Shown piece after piece: positions 1 through 5,735 of a DNA stretch of 8,777 nucleotides. This DNA comes from an uncultured Clostridia bacterium (lineage in GTDB: Bacteria; Bacillota; Clostridia; Christensenellales; UBA1242). The stretch is from contig CALVZT010000031.1 in the NCBI GenBank assembly GCA_944372595.1, forward strand, positions 1-8,777. Direction: 5' to 3'. The translations under genes and the position numbers were made by a program. Positions within the stretch are counted from its first letter, which is position 1, and every line of letters begins with the position of its first letter. The notes below the pieces were generated by a model. That model made no database searches. It was not told the origin of the DNA and worked only from the letters and a program-made list of their open reading frames with translations.

Positions 1-307
1 ACGAGGTGGTTTTTTTGTTGGCAATGTTCACACGCAACTTGATTGCGTGTCAAAACTTGCGTTTTGTATCTTCCCGTGTCCGGGAAAGACGGAGCTGGTC
101 GAAGAAGAAAATTTGCTCCGGCGTGTAGTTATCACTACACTAAATTCCATTGCCAACATACCATCAAAACCACCGCACGAGGTGGTTTTTTTGTTGGCAA
201 TGTTCACACGCAACTTGATTGCGTGTCAAAACTTGCGTTTTGTATCTTCCCGTATCCGGGAAAGACGGAGCCGGTCGAGGAAGAAAATTTGCTCCGGCGT
301 GTAGTTA
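1..307. repeat. Tandem hairpin-rich intergenic repeat, period 176 bp, two copies (both incomplete or edge-limited)
   Basis: Positions 1-131 recur at 177-307 with only three differences (78 G/A, 96 T/C, 103 A/G), giving a 176-bp period. Copy 1 is cut by the window edge; copy 2 stops matching after 307, losing the last ~45 bp of the unit. The unit is about 47% GC by hand count, well above its surroundings. It reads as a chain of hairpins: 30-37/43-50 (ACACGCAA/TTGCGTGT), 51-56/61-66 (CAAAAC/GTTTTG), 71-76/81-86 (TTCCCG/CGGGAA), 90-95/115-120 (CGGAGC/GCTCCG), 123-129/134-140 (GTGTAGT/ACTACAC) and 166-174/181-189. Short open frames cross it on both strands, but 176 is not a multiple of three, so the same DNA is read in different frames in the two copies; this argues against coding. 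I infer a dispersed non-coding repeat family; its copy number elsewhere cannot be seen here. Confidence 0.9.
148..202. terminator. Nested palindrome at the repeat-unit junction, terminator-like in both directions
   Basis: The inner stem is AAAACCACC (166-174) and GGTGGTTTT (181-189) around the six-base loop GCACGA, followed by a T run to 192; the mirror-image A run makes it terminator-like on both strands. An outer arm CATTGCCAAC (148-157) pairs perfectly with GTTGGCAATG (193-202). The palindrome therefore spans the junction between the two tandem copies. No gene ends visibly at it inside the window, so termination is inferred from shape only. Confidence 0.6.
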
Positions 308-484
308 CAAAAACTGTAATTATTGAAAATATAATTTTTTGATTTGGAATAATTTTTTTGTTATCTTGTTAATTAAATTTTTAATAACTTTTTTATTGAT
401 AAAATAAATTAATTTATTATGCTTAATATTTATCATTTATGTCAGCAAAAGTTGTCGCTTTTGGGGATATACAATCTAATTTTG
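308..484. other. AT-rich intergenic stretch with no gene seen
   Basis: Nothing coding is apparent. A weak AT-only hairpin with a T run lies at about 368-394 (GTTAATTAAA and TTTAATAAC, then six T). It could be a weak terminator but is expected by chance in such AT-rich DNA. Confidence 0.5.
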
Positions 485-513
485 TTGACTTTTTGTCATA
501 ACAATGATATTAT
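485..513 (+). promoter_or_regulatory. Sigma-A promoter for the envelope operon
   Basis: TTGACT (485-490) and TATTAT (508-513) are separated by 17 bp, and TGA directly precedes the -10 as an extended -10. Transcription would start near 520, about 26 nt before the first gene, whose ribosome binding site is the GGGTGGAG run at 534-541. Confidence 0.75.
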
Positions 514-545
514 ATGCTATATAATAGATTATAGGGTGGAGTGAT

Positions 546-1472
546 ATGAAATTTAAGGGGAGAGATGTAACTTTGGTTGCTTGTGCAATAGTGCTTGTGG
601 TTGCGATTGCTTGCGCTGTTATACCAGTTAATACCAAAAACACAACTACCGCATCCGGTTCTTCAAAACAAGAATATATAACTGATAATGTGGGCAATAA
701 TATAATATTACCTCCTCTTGATAATGGATTGACTGACACTTCTTATGAAGGATATATCGAAACATTAAAACAAAATTCTGCTGCATTATTTACCGTCGCT
801 TATAATAATTATTTGAATGCAAAAGCATTATATTCAACTGTTAGTGGTAGGGCGGTAGCAGATGCTGGACTTACTGTTACACAAAATATTAAAAACACAA
901 AAATAATTAATAGTGATGGTACTAAATATTCCGAAGCGGTATCCTATTCTTCACAAAATTTGGGCGTAAAGATAGCTGAACAAGTTTACCAAAAAGGTGA
1001 CGTAGTAAGGTTAAGAACGACAAATAACGTAAATGGCTCTTTAACTCCATCGTACTCAAACAATTGGAGTGGTTCTATTACAAATAGCTCATCTTATAAA
1101 AATGCGTTAGGTAAAGATGTTGCTAGATTTGGATATGTTGTTAATTCAAACACCATAGATTCATATTCAAACGTAATAGATAATGGTAATGGAACATACA
1201 CAATTACTGTTAATTTTAATTCAAGAGCTGGTGATAATTATAGAAAAGAGATTGAAAGAACGGGCGGATATAGTGTTAATAGATTTGAAAAATTGCAAAT
1301 GGTATGTGTTATAGGCTCAGATTTATATTTTAAATCTATTACTTTTAATGAAACTTATTATGTTAATGCGCCTATGGGCATTAAGGCAAAAACCGAAAGT
1401 ACATTAACAGAAACGTTCCATTCATTCAATACATATACTGAAATTCCAAATTCTGAGAATTTGCCAAATTAA
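546..1472 (+). CDS. Membrane-anchored extracytoplasmic protein of unknown function
   Basis: A 308-residue protein I cannot assign to a named family. A short basic N-terminus (MKFKGRD) precedes one strongly hydrophobic helix at about residues 8-27, with no lipobox and no clear cleavage site, so it probably stays anchored by the N-terminus with the rest outside the membrane. Residues 30-60 are Thr/Ser/Asn-rich and linker-like. The remainder (about 65-300) looks like a beta-rich globular domain: alternating hydrophobic strands such as YTITVNFNS (218-226) and LYFKSITFNETYYV (260-273), plus a closing STLTETFHSF (285-294). It resembles, by inference only, two-layer beta-sheet lipoprotein-like domains of Clostridia envelope proteins. 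ATG 546 follows GGAG by 4 nt. It is the first gene of a two-gene unit; the next gene begins 18 bp after its stop, with no terminator between. Confidence 0.85.
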   Translation: MKFKGRDVTLVACAIVLVVAIACAVIPVNTKNTTTASGSSKQEYITDNVGNNIILPPLDNGLTDTSYEGYIETLKQNSAALFTVAYNNYLNAKALYSTVSGRAVADAGLTVTQNIKNTKIINSDGTKYSEAVSYSSQNLGVKIAEQVYQKGDVVRLRTTNNVNGSLTPSYSNNWSGSITNSSSYKNALGKDVARFGYVVNSNTIDSYSNVIDNGNGTYTITVNFNSRAGDNYRKEIERTGGYSVNRFEKLQMVCVIGSDLYFKSITFNETYYVNAPMGIKAKTESTLTETFHSFNTYTEIPNSENLPN

Positions 1473-1477
1473 TTATT

Positions 1478-1484
1478 AGGAGGG
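1478..1484 (+). promoter_or_regulatory. Ribosome binding site that selects ATG 1491 over GTG 1488
   Basis: AGGAGGG ends 6 nt before ATG 1491 but only 3 nt before the upstream in-frame GTG at 1488. The ATG has the normal spacing and is the better start. Confidence 0.7.
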
Positions 1485-1490
1485 AAAGTG

Positions 1491-2936
1491 ATGAAAAAAT
1501 TTACAAAAATTTTTCTTTGTATCGTCATTGCTTTTTCTTTTTTTGTGACCGCTCAAATTATGTCGCAAAAATCATTAGCATATGCAGAGACAGAAACTGA
1601 TTCCAACGCCCCAAACGAAACAACAGGTATGACTACTTCACACAAGGGAACTTATATTGATAGTTTTTTATTTGAAGTGCTTTACAGATACGATGAATAT
1701 TTAAGAGGTGTTGATAATACAACAAATTCAATTTCATTAGATGCATTTAATGATTGTGTTGAAATTGATATCAGTGTTGACAAATTAACGGATTACAAAA
1801 TAAATTCTGTTTCAAAAATATCATCTTTAAGCGGACTTGAATATTTTAAATTGGGGTCATTGAAAACCTTAAAAATTAATGGACATGCTATTACTAGTAT
1901 TTCAAGTTCAGATTTAACTAATGCTCCTAATTTAACAAAGATTGAAGTTAATAATAATAAAATTTCATCAGTGGATCTAAACGATAACAGTCGTATAAAT
2001 TATATTGATTTATCCTCTAATAATTTAACCGAAGTTGATTTGTCTTTTCTAGTTAAAGATGAATTAGGTGTTAATCCAACAGCAAATTTGTCTAATAATT
2101 ACATTTCTGATGTTAGCAAAATAATTTTACCACCAAGCAATAATGCACCATTAAATTTGTATTTAACAAATAATCAATTAGTGACCGCCACAAAAAATAA
2201 TTTTCCAATTAAAGATATTAATGGTGATATTATAGAAAATCAATATCACAATGTAAGTTTGTTGGTTCAGGGTCGCATAGAAGAGATGAAAGACAACCAG
2301 TATATTTCTGTTACGCCAGATAATGAATACACCACATTTAATGTAAGACTTTATGATAACAACATTGAGAATCCGACACTATTATCAAGAGCTGGATACG
2401 GGTCAGACACTAACAAGTTAATTTTTAAAGTTGGTAAAGGTGTAATAAGATATTATTTAGGAGATGAAGAGATATCTCAAAGCACATTGATAAAAGAGGA
2501 GTATAAATCTTATTTTCAAGCCAAAGATGTTACGGTTAGTCCTATTGCTCCTAAATTAGTTGTAGTTTATAATGATAAACAAATTGAATACACCGGTGCT
2601 ATAAAAGACGAATTTGATGTGTATGCAACGACAAATTATGATGGTGCGAAAGTGTATATGCGTGTTAATGGCGGGGAATGGCAAGAGGCAACAAGGTATA
2701 ATATTCAAAAGAGAGGCGATTATAGAGTAGAAGCATACGTTGACTATAATGGGGTAACCTCAGAAATATCTTATATAGATGTTGAATGTTCAATTAATAC
2801 ATCACTAATTTGGGGACTTATAATTCTTGCATGCGGTATTGGATTAGGATTTGCAATTTATGTATTAGTTAAATGGTATCAAAATGGTGGTAACGTTGCA
2901 CCTATCGAGCCTAAAAACACAAAAAATAAATATTAA
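1491..2936 (+). CDS. Leucine-rich-repeat surface protein, signal peptide plus C-terminal membrane anchor
   Basis: 481 residues from ATG 1491. A signal peptide is clear: a lysine-rich start (MKKFTK), a hydrophobic core at about 7-23 and a likely cleavage after AYA near residue 32. A leucine-rich-repeat block spans about 110-235, with units such as LKTLKINGHAITSISSSDL, LTKIEVNNNKISSVDL and INYIDLSSNNLTEVDL, of the internalin-like SDS22 type rather than the BspA type. Residues about 345-432 have alternating beta strands with a DYRVEAYVDYNGVTSEI segment, suggesting an Ig- or fibronectin-like domain. A transmembrane helix at about 437-460 (SLIWGLIILACGIGLGFAIY) followed by roughly 20 polar residues anchors it; there is no LPXTG motif. 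Probable role: surface-exposed ligand or adhesion protein; the ligand is unknown. It is co-transcribed with the upstream envelope gene and followed by a terminator. Confidence 0.88.
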   Translation: MKKFTKIFLCIVIAFSFFVTAQIMSQKSLAYAETETDSNAPNETTGMTTSHKGTYIDSFLFEVLYRYDEYLRGVDNTTNSISLDAFNDCVEIDISVDKLTDYKINSVSKISSLSGLEYFKLGSLKTLKINGHAITSISSSDLTNAPNLTKIEVNNNKISSVDLNDNSRINYIDLSSNNLTEVDLSFLVKDELGVNPTANLSNNYISDVSKIILPPSNNAPLNLYLTNNQLVTATKNNFPIKDINGDIIENQYHNVSLLVQGRIEEMKDNQYISVTPDNEYTTFNVRLYDNNIENPTLLSRAGYGSDTNKLIFKVGKGVIRYYLGDEEISQSTLIKEEYKSYFQAKDVTVSPIAPKLVVVYNDKQIEYTGAIKDEFDVYATTNYDGAKVYMRVNGGEWQEATRYNIQKRGDYRVEAYVDYNGVTSEISYIDVECSINTSLIWGLIILACGIGLGFAIYVLVKWYQNGGNVAPIEPKNTKNKY

Positions 2937-2941
2937 TAATT

Positions 2942-2971
2942 AAATTACACAGGAAGCTCTGTGTAATTTTT
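2942..2971 (+). terminator. Intrinsic terminator of the envelope operon, abutting the next gene's ribosome binding site
   Basis: AAATTACACAG (2942-2952) pairs perfectly with CTGTGTAATTT (2959-2969) around GAAGCT, and a run of five T ends at 2971. The ribosome binding site AAAGGA of the next gene starts at 2972, so the hairpin is directly upstream of that gene and could act as a leaky terminator or control its supply of mRNA. Confidence 0.75.
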
Positions 2972-2982
2972 AAAGGATAATA

Positions 2983-3558
2983 ATGCAAATTAGAAGAGCT
3001 GAAAGAAATGATAATTTTGAAGATATTGGGGAATTAATTTATTTAACTGACCCATATATATATCCATATTGGTTTAATAACAATATAGAAGAGGCTAAAA
3101 ACATTTTTGTAAAATTACTTTGTAGAGAATGTGTTTTTAATTATAGAAATTGTATTGTTGCCATTAAAGACAATAAAATTGTAGGCTTAATATTGGTTGT
3201 TTCAAAAGAAAACAAAATAACAGACAAAATAGAAGACATAAAAAAAGTTAATTTTAATTACAAATATACAATTGAAAAATATGTTGAAAAGGCATACGAA
3301 TATTGCAATAACGATATAGTATATATTTTAAATGTATGTGTGTTGCCAGAATATCGAAATCATAAAATCGGTTCTAAATTGATGCAATTTTTAATACAAA
3401 ATTTTCCAAATAGAGAATTTTTTTTGGAGGTTCTTTCTGACAATATTCCTGCACATAAATTGTACGAGAAGTTTGGATTTAAAAAAATAAAAGAGGATAA
3501 AGGTTTTTCTGGATATAAAATACCTGATGTTGATATTCATATAATGATAAAAAAATAA
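2983..3558 (+). CDS. GNAT-family N-acetyltransferase (first of three)
   Basis: 191 residues, a usual length for a single-domain GNAT enzyme, expected to transfer acetyl from acetyl-CoA to an amine; the substrate cannot be read from the sequence. Motif A is clear: VCVLPEYRNHKIGSKLM at 118-134 with the R-x-x-x-I-G pyrophosphate-binding loop (R125, G130), preceded by the beta-4 strand. Motif B follows: FLEVLSDNIPAHKLYEKFGF at 147-166, with the typical N-x-x-A-x-x-x-Y-x-x-x-G-F pattern. The N-terminus (IRRAERND) is a standard GNAT beta-1 start. No signal peptide; cytosolic. The start ATG is supported by AAAGGA 5 nt upstream. No promoter is evident between it and the terminator just upstream, so it may depend on readthrough. 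Rim-type ribosomal or small-molecule acetylation are both possible. Confidence 0.88.
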   Translation: MQIRRAERNDNFEDIGELIYLTDPYIYPYWFNNNIEEAKNIFVKLLCRECVFNYRNCIVAIKDNKIVGLILVVSKENKITDKIEDIKKVNFNYKYTIEKYVEKAYEYCNNDIVYILNVCVLPEYRNHKIGSKLMQFLIQNFPNREFFLEVLSDNIPAHKLYEKFGFKKIKEDKGFSGYKIPDVDIHIMIKK

Positions 3559-3564
3559 ATGGTA

Positions 3565-3593
3565 TTGAAATTATTGACCATATGTGGTAGAAT
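3565..3593 (+). promoter_or_regulatory. Candidate sigma-A promoter for the second acetyltransferase
   Basis: TTGAAA (3565-3570) and TAGAAT (3588-3593) are 17 bp apart with an extended -10 TGG. The predicted start near 3600 would leave only about 12 nt of leader and would begin inside the AAAGGA ribosome binding site (3598-3603), so the leader would be very short. Confidence 0.55.
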
Positions 3594-3611
3594 AAACAAA
3601 GGATACATAAT

Positions 3612-4172
3612 ATGGTTAATGATATAGTTTTTCGTAAATTTAATAAAGAAACTGATGAAAGCATAGTAGCAGATATTTGGTTTGAGGGGCCAAAAGGAAT
3701 TTATGCTGAAAGAATGCTATCATTTGGCGGATATTGGGATTATGCTGCAAGTGCTTATGAACAAAGGTTAAAAAAAGAATACGGTGAATGTCAAATTGTC
3801 AATATCGCCGGTCTCATAGATGATAAATTGGAAGGAGTTATGATAGTTGGAATTGCAAATAACGAAGCAAAAATTTATGCTTTATTTGTTAATCCAGATA
3901 CAGAATATCGGGGTATAGGTGGAGACTTTAAAGAAACATTATTGAATAATCCACAAAAATTAGGTATAACCCTTCCATTTAGCAAAGTAACGGCAAATAT
4001 TTTTAAAGACAATAAAAAAAGTATTAATATGTTTACAAGTAGAAATAGGGGTGTTGATAATCAATTCTGTTTAGAAGATATAATGGATGATGGTAACTTG
4101 TTAGTTTTTTCTTGTGATAGAAAAAATTGTGCATTAGAAACTAAAAATGAAATATCGCAAGAATATTTTTAA
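3612..4172 (+). CDS. GNAT-like N-acetyltransferase, divergent (second of three)
   Basis: 186 residues. A GNAT core is recognisable by motif A, YALFVNPDTEYRGIGGDF at 89-106, with the acetyl-CoA loop R100-G-I-G-G104, and by a motif-B-like segment KVTANIFKDNKKSINMFTSR (125-144), where the usual N-x-x-A/S-x-x-x-Y pattern reads DNKKSINMF. The usual closing G-F after motif B is replaced by NRGVDNQF, so the C-terminal part is divergent. The N-terminal half carries a tryptophan- and tyrosine-rich stretch (GGYWDYAASAYEQRL, 39-53), probably the acceptor-side lid. Cytosolic, substrate unknown. AAAGGA lies 8 nt before the ATG. It has its own promoter candidate and is followed 18 bp later by a third acetyltransferase. 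It is not a duplicate of either neighbour; the three share only the motif-A core. Confidence 0.78.
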   Translation: MVNDIVFRKFNKETDESIVADIWFEGPKGIYAERMLSFGGYWDYAASAYEQRLKKEYGECQIVNIAGLIDDKLEGVMIVGIANNEAKIYALFVNPDTEYRGIGGDFKETLLNNPQKLGITLPFSKVTANIFKDNKKSINMFTSRNRGVDNQFCLEDIMDDGNLLVFSCDRKNCALETKNEISQEYF

Positions 4173-4190
4173 TAAGGAGGATATTAGAAA

Positions 4191-4712
4191 ATGTTTTTGC
4201 ATATTCCAACTAAAAAGGAATTGTTATTTAAGAAAATCCTCAAAGAAGATGTTTTAACAATGGATTATAATGCTGGATATCAAGTAGATTATGATGGATA
4301 TGATTATAATACAGGCATAATTAAAACAGATATTGATGAATTAAAAAACATATGGTATAAAAAGTGGATAAATAATTGGCCAAGTAAATACTATGCTTAT
4401 ATCACTGTTGATGATAAATTTATTGGAGAAATATATGCTAAATATGATGATAAATATTTAGGTTATGAAATGGGTATAGTAATAAAAAATGAATATCGTG
4501 GTAAAGGATATTCAACAATAGCAATCAAATTGTTATGTGATAAATTAAAAGAACTTGGTGCAAAAAAGATATTTCATATATTGCCTCAAAGTCGCATATC
4601 GGCAATAAAAGCAGACACTAATAATGGTTTTGTGATTAAAAAACAAAATATTGATGGAATAAAAAAATTTGGAAAAATAGAAAAATTTGTATATCTTGAA
4701 AAGTTTTTGTAA
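4191..4712 (+). CDS. GNAT-family N-acetyltransferase, RimJ/RimL-like core (third of three)
   Basis: 173 residues. Motif A is textbook: YEMGIVIKNEYRGKGYSTIA at 92-111 with R103-G-K-G-Y, followed by the long helix AIKLLCDKLKELGAKKI and a motif-B region RISAIKADTNNGFVI (135-149), where I-x-A-x-x-x-x-x-N-G-F matches the usual closing G-F. This order resembles RimJ/RimL-type GNATs. The N-terminus, with ETM-like LTMDYNAGYQVDYDG (22-36), recalls a Firmicutes GNAT subgroup I know only from memory. The ribosome binding site AAGGAGG (4174-4180) begins just after the preceding stop codon, so translation of the two genes may be coupled. A strong terminator overlaps its stop codon, making it the last gene of the unit. 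Substrate unknown. Confidence 0.88.
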   Translation: MFLHIPTKKELLFKKILKEDVLTMDYNAGYQVDYDGYDYNTGIIKTDIDELKNIWYKKWINNWPSKYYAYITVDDKFIGEIYAKYDDKYLGYEMGIVIKNEYRGKGYSTIAIKLLCDKLKELGAKKIFHILPQSRISAIKADTNNGFVIKKQNIDGIKKFGKIEKFVYLEKFL

Positions 4713-4742
4713 AAGGCGATAACACATAGTTATCGCCTTTTT
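4711..4742. terminator. Strong intrinsic terminator, probably shared by convergent genes
   Basis: AAAAGGCGATAAC (4711-4723) and GTTATCGCCTTTT (4729-4741) form a perfect 13-bp stem around ACATA, with five T on the plus side and four A at the foot of the other arm. It overlaps the stop of the third acetyltransferase and lies 26 bp beyond the stop of the convergent minus-strand gene, so it can serve both. Confidence 0.9.
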
Positions 4743-4768
4743 GATATTGTTTTAGTTATATCTTAAAA

Positions 4769-5374
4769 TTATTTGTGTTTTATTAAATCTAAAAACTCGT
4801 TGTAACCTTCGGTTTTTGATAGTGAAGTTTGTTCATTTACAATTAGCAAATTATGTTTTTTCTTATAATTTTCCCACTTATGATATACTTGATATATTCC
4901 TCTATAAAATTCTTTTGAGGGAACTATTTCTTTATCTTGTATTTCTTTATTGTTGATAATTAAGAAAAATCGATAAGAAAACAAGGCATCTATTGATTTG
5001 ATCGAAATAACATTCTCTAAAACAAGTGAAGCAAGTGCCTCGCACCATTCAAGATAATGTACTATATCGTTATAATCTTCTTTTGTAATTTTTTGTTTTC
5101 CTAATATATTATTAGGGTCCAATATATTCATTAATCTTCCAAGATTGATTGGGTCATAAAAGCTTTTGCTAAAATCCAAAACAAAACTAGCCTGATTAAT
5201 TTTTTTATCTCTGACAAACTGCACAAATAATGCAGCAGCACCAATAAGGGCAGTTATTAAAGTCACGATTTGTGACACTCTTCCGCCAATAGCATCATCG
5301 AAAAATAATGAAATAATAAGAGCTATCGCAATTAAAAATGTACTTATGCTTGTTATAATAATATTTTTTTTCAT
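4769..5374 (-). CDS. Small two-helix membrane protein with a cytosolic DUF4760-like domain
   Basis: 201 residues from ATG 5374. Two hydrophobic helices at about 5-25 and 33-53 form a hairpin with a short loop (DDAIGGR), followed by the basic VRDKKIN, so both ends should face the cytosol. Residues about 60-175 are a helical soluble domain with recognisable blocks FVLDFSKSFYDP (64-75), DIVHYLEWCEALASLV (103-118) and DALFSYRFFLIINN (129-142). From memory this layout (membrane hairpin, then Y-L-x-x-x-E-x-x-A and Y-R-F-F blocks) resembles proteins labelled DUF4760; the function is unknown. It is monocistronic, convergent with the acetyltransferases and divergent from the ABC operon. An upstream in-frame GTG at 5380 overlaps the AGGAG itself and cannot be the main start. 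A role as a membrane effector or sensor is possible but not shown. Confidence 0.8.
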   Translation of the reverse strand: MKKNIIITSISTFLIAIALIISLFFDDAIGGRVSQIVTLITALIGAAALFVQFVRDKKINQASFVLDFSKSFYDPINLGRLMNILDPNNILGKQKITKEDYNDIVHYLEWCEALASLVLENVISIKSIDALFSYRFFLIINNKEIQDKEIVPSKEFYRGIYQVYHKWENYKKKHNLLIVNEQTSLSKTEGYNEFLDLIKHK

Positions 5375-5379
5375 ATTCA

Positions 5380-5384
5380 CTCCT
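5380..5384 (-). promoter_or_regulatory. Ribosome binding site that selects ATG 5374
   Basis: AGGAG on the minus strand ends at 5380, 5 nt before ATG 5374. The GTG two codons earlier shares a base with this site and is therefore unusable with it. Confidence 0.75.
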
Positions 5385-5393
5385 AATAAAAAT

Positions 5394-5422
5394 AGTATAA
5401 TAAATTATTAACTTACGGTAAA
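5394..5422 (-). promoter_or_regulatory. Promoter candidate for the minus-strand membrane protein gene
   Basis: On the minus strand TTTACC (5422-5417) and TATACT (5399-5394) are 17 bp apart. The predicted start is near 5387, giving a leader of only about 13 nt that still includes the AGGAG site. Confidence 0.5.
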
Positions 5423-5609
5423 GCATTTTTACAATGTTTAAAAGTGAAACATTTAATTTATGATTTGTATCATATTATTTGGTAAGATTAATAATAATTC
5501 AGGAAAAAATAATTAATTTAATAAATTTTTATAATGCTGAATACATTCGGTGTTATTTTTTAATTATTATTAAAATTATTTAATATGTGTTTTTTTTATA
5601 AAAAAGTTG
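5423..5609. other. Divergent intergenic region, AT-rich, with small dyads and no gene seen
   Basis: No open frame worth reporting. Two symmetric elements stand out: TATGAT-ttgt-ATCATA (5459-5474), and a longer imperfect dyad at 5531-5556 listed separately. Either could be a regulator binding site between the two divergent promoters; neither matches an operator I know. Confidence 0.4.
5531..5561 (+). promoter_or_regulatory. Imperfect dyad followed by a T run
   Basis: ATAATGCTGAAT (5531-5542) and ATTCGGTGTTAT (5545-5556) pair over their full length if three G-T wobbles are allowed, and six T follow (5556-5561). It looks like a plus-strand terminator, yet no gene precedes it on that strand; alternatives are an operator about 50 bp upstream of the ABC promoter -35, or the 3' end of an unannotated small RNA. 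Confidence 0.35.
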
Positions 5610-5638
5610 TTGACATTTATATTTTTTTGTGATATCAT
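5610..5638 (+). promoter_or_regulatory. Strong sigma-A promoter of the ABC exporter operon
   Basis: Consensus TTGACA (5610-5615) and TATCAT (5633-5638) are 17 bp apart, with an extended -10 TGA. The start should be near 5645, leaving a leader of about 90 nt. Confidence 0.8.
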
Positions 5639-5644
5639 TGCAGC

Positions 5645-5735
5645 GTTTCGCGTTTTTTCGCGAGATTTAAGAAATGTCTAGAATAACGTACCGAGCATTT
5701 ATTTCTTAACCAATTACAAAAAGGAGGAAGAAAAA
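5645..5735 (+). promoter_or_regulatory. Structured 5' leader of the ABC operon; unidentified possible cis-regulatory RNA
   Basis: Two hairpins can be drawn. The first is TCGCG (5648-5652) with CGCGA (5659-5663) around six T. The second is TAAGAAAT (5668-5675) with ATTTCTTA (5701-5708), or alternatively TAAG with CTTA (5705-5708) plus AAATG (5672-5676) with CATTT (5696-5700), enclosing a loop containing AATAACG and ACCGAG. The ribosome binding site AAGGAGG (5721-5727) is unpaired in this folding. I do not recognise a known riboswitch, T-box or protein-binding leader. The length contrasts with the 12-26 nt leaders predicted for the other promoters in the window. Confidence 0.4.

Noticed and set aside
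1..307. CRISPR array
   Set aside because: Only two copies, a unit of at least 131 bp, a single 45-bp interval and no cas gene.
28..342. Small open frames on both strands in the left repeat (61, 85 and 99 codons)
   Set aside because: They read the same repeated DNA in different frames in the two copies, lack ribosome binding sites, and are fully explained by hairpin-rich repeat sequence.
476..739. Minus-strand 87-codon frame with hydrophobic segments
   Set aside because: It is antisense to the promoter and signal-anchor region of the first envelope gene; its hydrophobicity mirrors that helix, and no minus-strand ribosome binding site is seen.
3479..3664. Minus-strand 61-codon frame
   Set aside because: It overlaps the ends of two well-supported acetyltransferase genes and has no translation signals.
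2983..4712. GNAT toxin-antitoxin (TacT/AtaT-like) modules
   Set aside because: No small ribbon-helix-helix antitoxin gene precedes any of the three acetyltransferases.
4545..4727. Minus-strand 60-codon frame
   Set aside because: It is a shadow of the third acetyltransferase and runs through its terminator stem.
5645..5735. T-box or purine, SAM, preQ1 or fluoride riboswitch
   Set aside because: None of the conserved core sequences that I know for these classes is present in the leader.
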